Assembly: GCA_035491935.1 (NCBI GenBank) | Contig: DATJJW010000126.1 | Coordinates: forward strand, 1 to 15,210 | Length of the DNA: 15,210 nucleotides | Origin: DATJJW01 sp035491935 | GTDB taxonomy: Bacteria > Pseudomonadota > Alphaproteobacteria > ATCC43930 > CGMCC-115725 | Reading direction: 5' to 3' | Shown here: piece after piece, positions 13,789 through 15,210 of the stretch | How positions within the stretch are numbered: position 1 is the stretch's first letter | How the letters are laid out: the number at the start of each line of letters is the position of its first letter | Program-made: the position numbers and the translations under genes | The notes under the pieces: generated by a model | Told to the model about the DNA's origin: nothing | The model's database searches: none | What the model saw: only the letters and a program-made list of their open reading frames with translations

Positions 13789-14598
13789 TCAGTGCGTGGC
13801 GCCGTGGCGCGTCAGGTGCGAATTCTGCTCGAAGAACAGCGCTTGGCTGATCACCGCCTTCACGGTCTCGACCCGGAAAGGCTTGGTGATGAGGAAAGCG
13901 GGTTCGGGCGCGGCTCCCGTCAGCAATTGCTCAGGGTAAGCGGTGATGAAGATCACCGGCACCTCGAAGCCCGACAGGATGTCATTGACCGCATTGAGGC
14001 CGGAGCTGTTATCGGCAAGCTGCAGGTCGGCCAACACCAGGCCCGGCGGCTCCTCGGCGACCGCGGCCAACGCTTCCGCATGGGTACGGGCGATGTCGAT
14101 GACCCGATGCCCCAGATCCTTGACCAAGGCAGCCAGGTCCATGCCGATGATCGGCTCGTCCTCGATGATGAGGACATCGGTGGCAATCTGGTCGGCGATC
14201 TCCTTGCCCGCGACGTCGAGCAGCTCGGCCGCTTCCTCGGGGCTGCAGCTGAGCGTGACGGCGATGTGCTCGCGGGAGAAGCCTTCGACCGATTGCAACA
14301 GGAAGGCGATGCGCGGCATCGGCGTCAGCGCTTCCAGATTGCGCGTGCCGGCCCGTTCCAGCGGGTTGGCGGCGGCCTCGACGCTGTTGTTCACCGGCAC
14401 CGAGCTCCACAGGCTGAGGAAGACGCGGTAGAGGGCGACGCGTGGCGGCAGGCTGCGGTCGATGATGTCCGGGTCGGCAGCAATGGCCTCCAGCGTCTCC
14501 ATGACGTAGGCGTCGCCACCGGCTTGCGTTCCAGTCAGCGACCGGGCGAAACGCCGAAGATAGGGAAGTTCGGGGGCCAGGGCTTTTGAAATCGACAT
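13789..14598 (-). CDS. phyR: Response regulator PhyR, anti-anti-sigma factor of the general stress response
   Basis: The 269-residue master switch of the alphaproteobacterial GSR. When phosphorylated, its sigma-like domain mimics EcfG and captures NepR, releasing EcfG. Residues 1-135 are the sigma-like domain (LAPELPYLRRFARSLTG, then MPRIAFLLQSVEGFSREHIA as a region-4-like part). Residues about 140-262 are the receiver: Glu146-Asp147-Glu148, phosphoacceptor Asp191 in LADLQLAD, PVIFITAYPE as FATGUY-like segment, and Lys239 in ITKPF. Asp191 falls where known PhyR proteins carry theirs. ATG 14598 begins the family N-terminus (MSISKALAPELPYLRRF); an in-frame start at 14700 would add 34 unrelated residues. 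The ribosome site (AAGAAAG) is weak. It is divergent from nepR, the classic arrangement, and ends at a clear terminator. Confidence 0.97.
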   Translation of the reverse strand: MSISKALAPELPYLRRFARSLTGTQAGGDAYVMETLEAIAADPDIIDRSLPPRVALYRVFLSLWSSVPVNNSVEAAANPLERAGTRNLEALTPMPRIAFLLQSVEGFSREHIAVTLSCSPEEAAELLDVAGKEIADQIATDVLIIEDEPIIGMDLAALVKDLGHRVIDIARTHAEALAAVAEEPPGLVLADLQLADNSSGLNAVNDILSGFEVPVIFITAYPEQLLTGAAPEPAFLITKPFRVETVKAVISQALFFEQNSHLTRHGATH

Positions 14599-14915
14599 TT
14601 TCTTTCTTGCGTCAATATTGGGTCGGCTGGCCTCGTCACCGGCGCGACCTGGGGGTCGGATGAAAGACTTCATTTTAACGCTTCGTTGCAAATCTCCCAT
14701 TACATTGAGACCACGGGACGGCTGCGCAAGGAAGAATCTTTTTATGCGCTTCCGGAACCCCGTAGTGGATCACGTGTTATCAAGAAGTTTCGGCCATATC
14801 ACTGTCGGGCGGGCCCCGTCGGATAGCATGATCGGCCTGGGGGGCGTGCCAGCGGGGAGTGGTCCGGACGGCAGTCCACTCGGAATGTGCAAGCCGATGA
14901 GGCTTGGAGTGAATG
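14599..14915. other. phyR-nepR divergent intergenic region
   Basis: This 317-base gap holds no gene I can support. Its right half contains the nepR promoter at 14754-14778 and a leader of about 130 bases before nepR. For phyR on the minus strand I find no GGAAC element, so its promoter is either of another type or too degenerate to see. Long reading frames crossing the gap (for example from 14618 on the plus strand) look like chance frames. Confidence 0.6.
14754..14778 (+). promoter_or_regulatory. Putative EcfG (GSR) promoter for nepR
   Basis: GGAAC at 14754-14758 is followed after 16 bases by TGTT at 14775-14778. This is the expected autoregulated promoter of the nepR(-ecfG) transcript, divergent from phyR as in other alphaproteobacteria. 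The start near 14785 leaves a leader of about 130 bases. Confidence 0.75.
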
Positions 14916-15210
14916 ATGAGTGATGATGATGTGCCCGCTCGGAAATCTCGCTCGGCCGACCCAGGTGCCACCTGTGAAAAGGGGGCTGCCGTGATGAAGG
15001 GTGATGATGTCTTGAAGGAACCGGCCGTCGTCAAGAACACCGCCAAACTGGACAAGGGCAGGAGTCCAGGCCGCACGCAGCTTGACCCTGCGGCGCAGGC
15101 GCATATCGGCAAGCAGCTCAAGGCAATCTATGACGGTGTGGTCAACCAGCCGGTGCCTGAGCGCTTCCTCGATCTCCTGCAGCAGATCGATGCCGCGCCA
15201 CGCAGGCCGC
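14916..15210 (+). CDS. nepR: Anti-sigma factor NepR (3' end cut by window)
   Basis: NepR binds EcfG in unstressed cells and is captured by phosphorylated PhyR. The conserved core starts at about residue 63: HIGKQLKAIYDGVVNQPVPE, then RFLDLLQQID, which is the diagnostic NepR pattern (two short helices joined by the PVP turn). Before it lies an unusually long polar extension of about 62 residues with Asp, Lys and Arg clusters. The frame is open to the window end, so the C-terminus is missing, but little should be lost. GGAG at 14906-14909 favours ATG 14916 over the adjacent ATG 14913; an internal ATG at 14994 would give a more usual length. It is divergent from phyR, and an ecfG gene is expected downstream, outside the window. 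Confidence 0.92.
   Translation, partial: MSDDDVPARKSRSADPGATCEKGAAVMKGDDVLKEPAVVKNTAKLDKGRSPGRTQLDPAAQAHIGKQLKAIYDGVVNQPVPERFLDLLQQIDAAPRRP

Noticed and set aside
14618..14923. A 101-residue plus-strand frame across the phyR-nepR gap
   Set aside because: It overlaps the nepR promoter and start in another frame and has no motif.

Overview
The window comes from a high-GC alphaproteobacterium. The PhyR, NepR and EcfG general stress response (GSR) proteins are confined to Alphaproteobacteria, and the gene styles (DUF2934, DUF3309, FATGUY receiver, polyphosphate-glucokinase-type ROK kinase) suggest a member of the Rhodospirillales or a relative. The order is an inference; the class is well supported. 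I saw no tRNA, rRNA, insertion sequence, phage gene or CRISPR array.

Left part (1-4329, + strand): a sugar-phosphate operon. It holds the 3' part of zwf (glucose-6-phosphate dehydrogenase, cut by the window edge), a Cof-type HAD phosphatase, pgl (6-phosphogluconolactonase) and a GH15 glucoamylase/trehalase-like hydrolase. The first three overlap; the fourth follows after 34 bases. A hairpin at 4345-4368 follows the operon.

Middle part (4552-8560, + strand): a signalling cluster. It holds a CHASE3 membrane histidine kinase, an Rcp1-like single-domain response regulator overlapping its stop codon, and a soluble REC-PAS-HisKA-HATPase-REC hybrid kinase. Convergent to it (8565-9521, - strand) lies a ROK kinase of the polyphosphate glucokinase type with an unusual 86-residue Lys/Ala/Pro tail.

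Right part (9600-15210): a general stress response island. It contains two EcfG-type sigma factors (9783-10430 + and 12243-12812 -), an exported Pro-rich protein, two DUF2934 proteins, a FATGUY receiver resembling SdrG/MrrA, an entericidin-like lipoprotein, a 51-residue DUF3309 membrane peptide, phyR (-) and the start of nepR (+, running off the right edge). Seven GGAAC-N16/17-nGTT-like sites, the known EcfG promoter form, were found by eye. Each lies upstream of a gene in the correct orientation: ppgK, ecfG paralog 1, the entericidin gene, ecfG paralog 2, the second DUF2934 gene, the DUF3309 gene and nepR.

How it may work together: phosphorylated PhyR would capture NepR and free the EcfG factors. 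These would then transcribe themselves, nepR and small envelope or stress proteins. The kinases and the single-domain receivers are candidates for modulating PhyR phosphorylation. The GSR-type promoter of the glucokinase gene offers a link to the sugar operon: glucose from GH15 activity, phosphorylated by PpgK, could feed Zwf/Pgl for NADPH. That link is inference.
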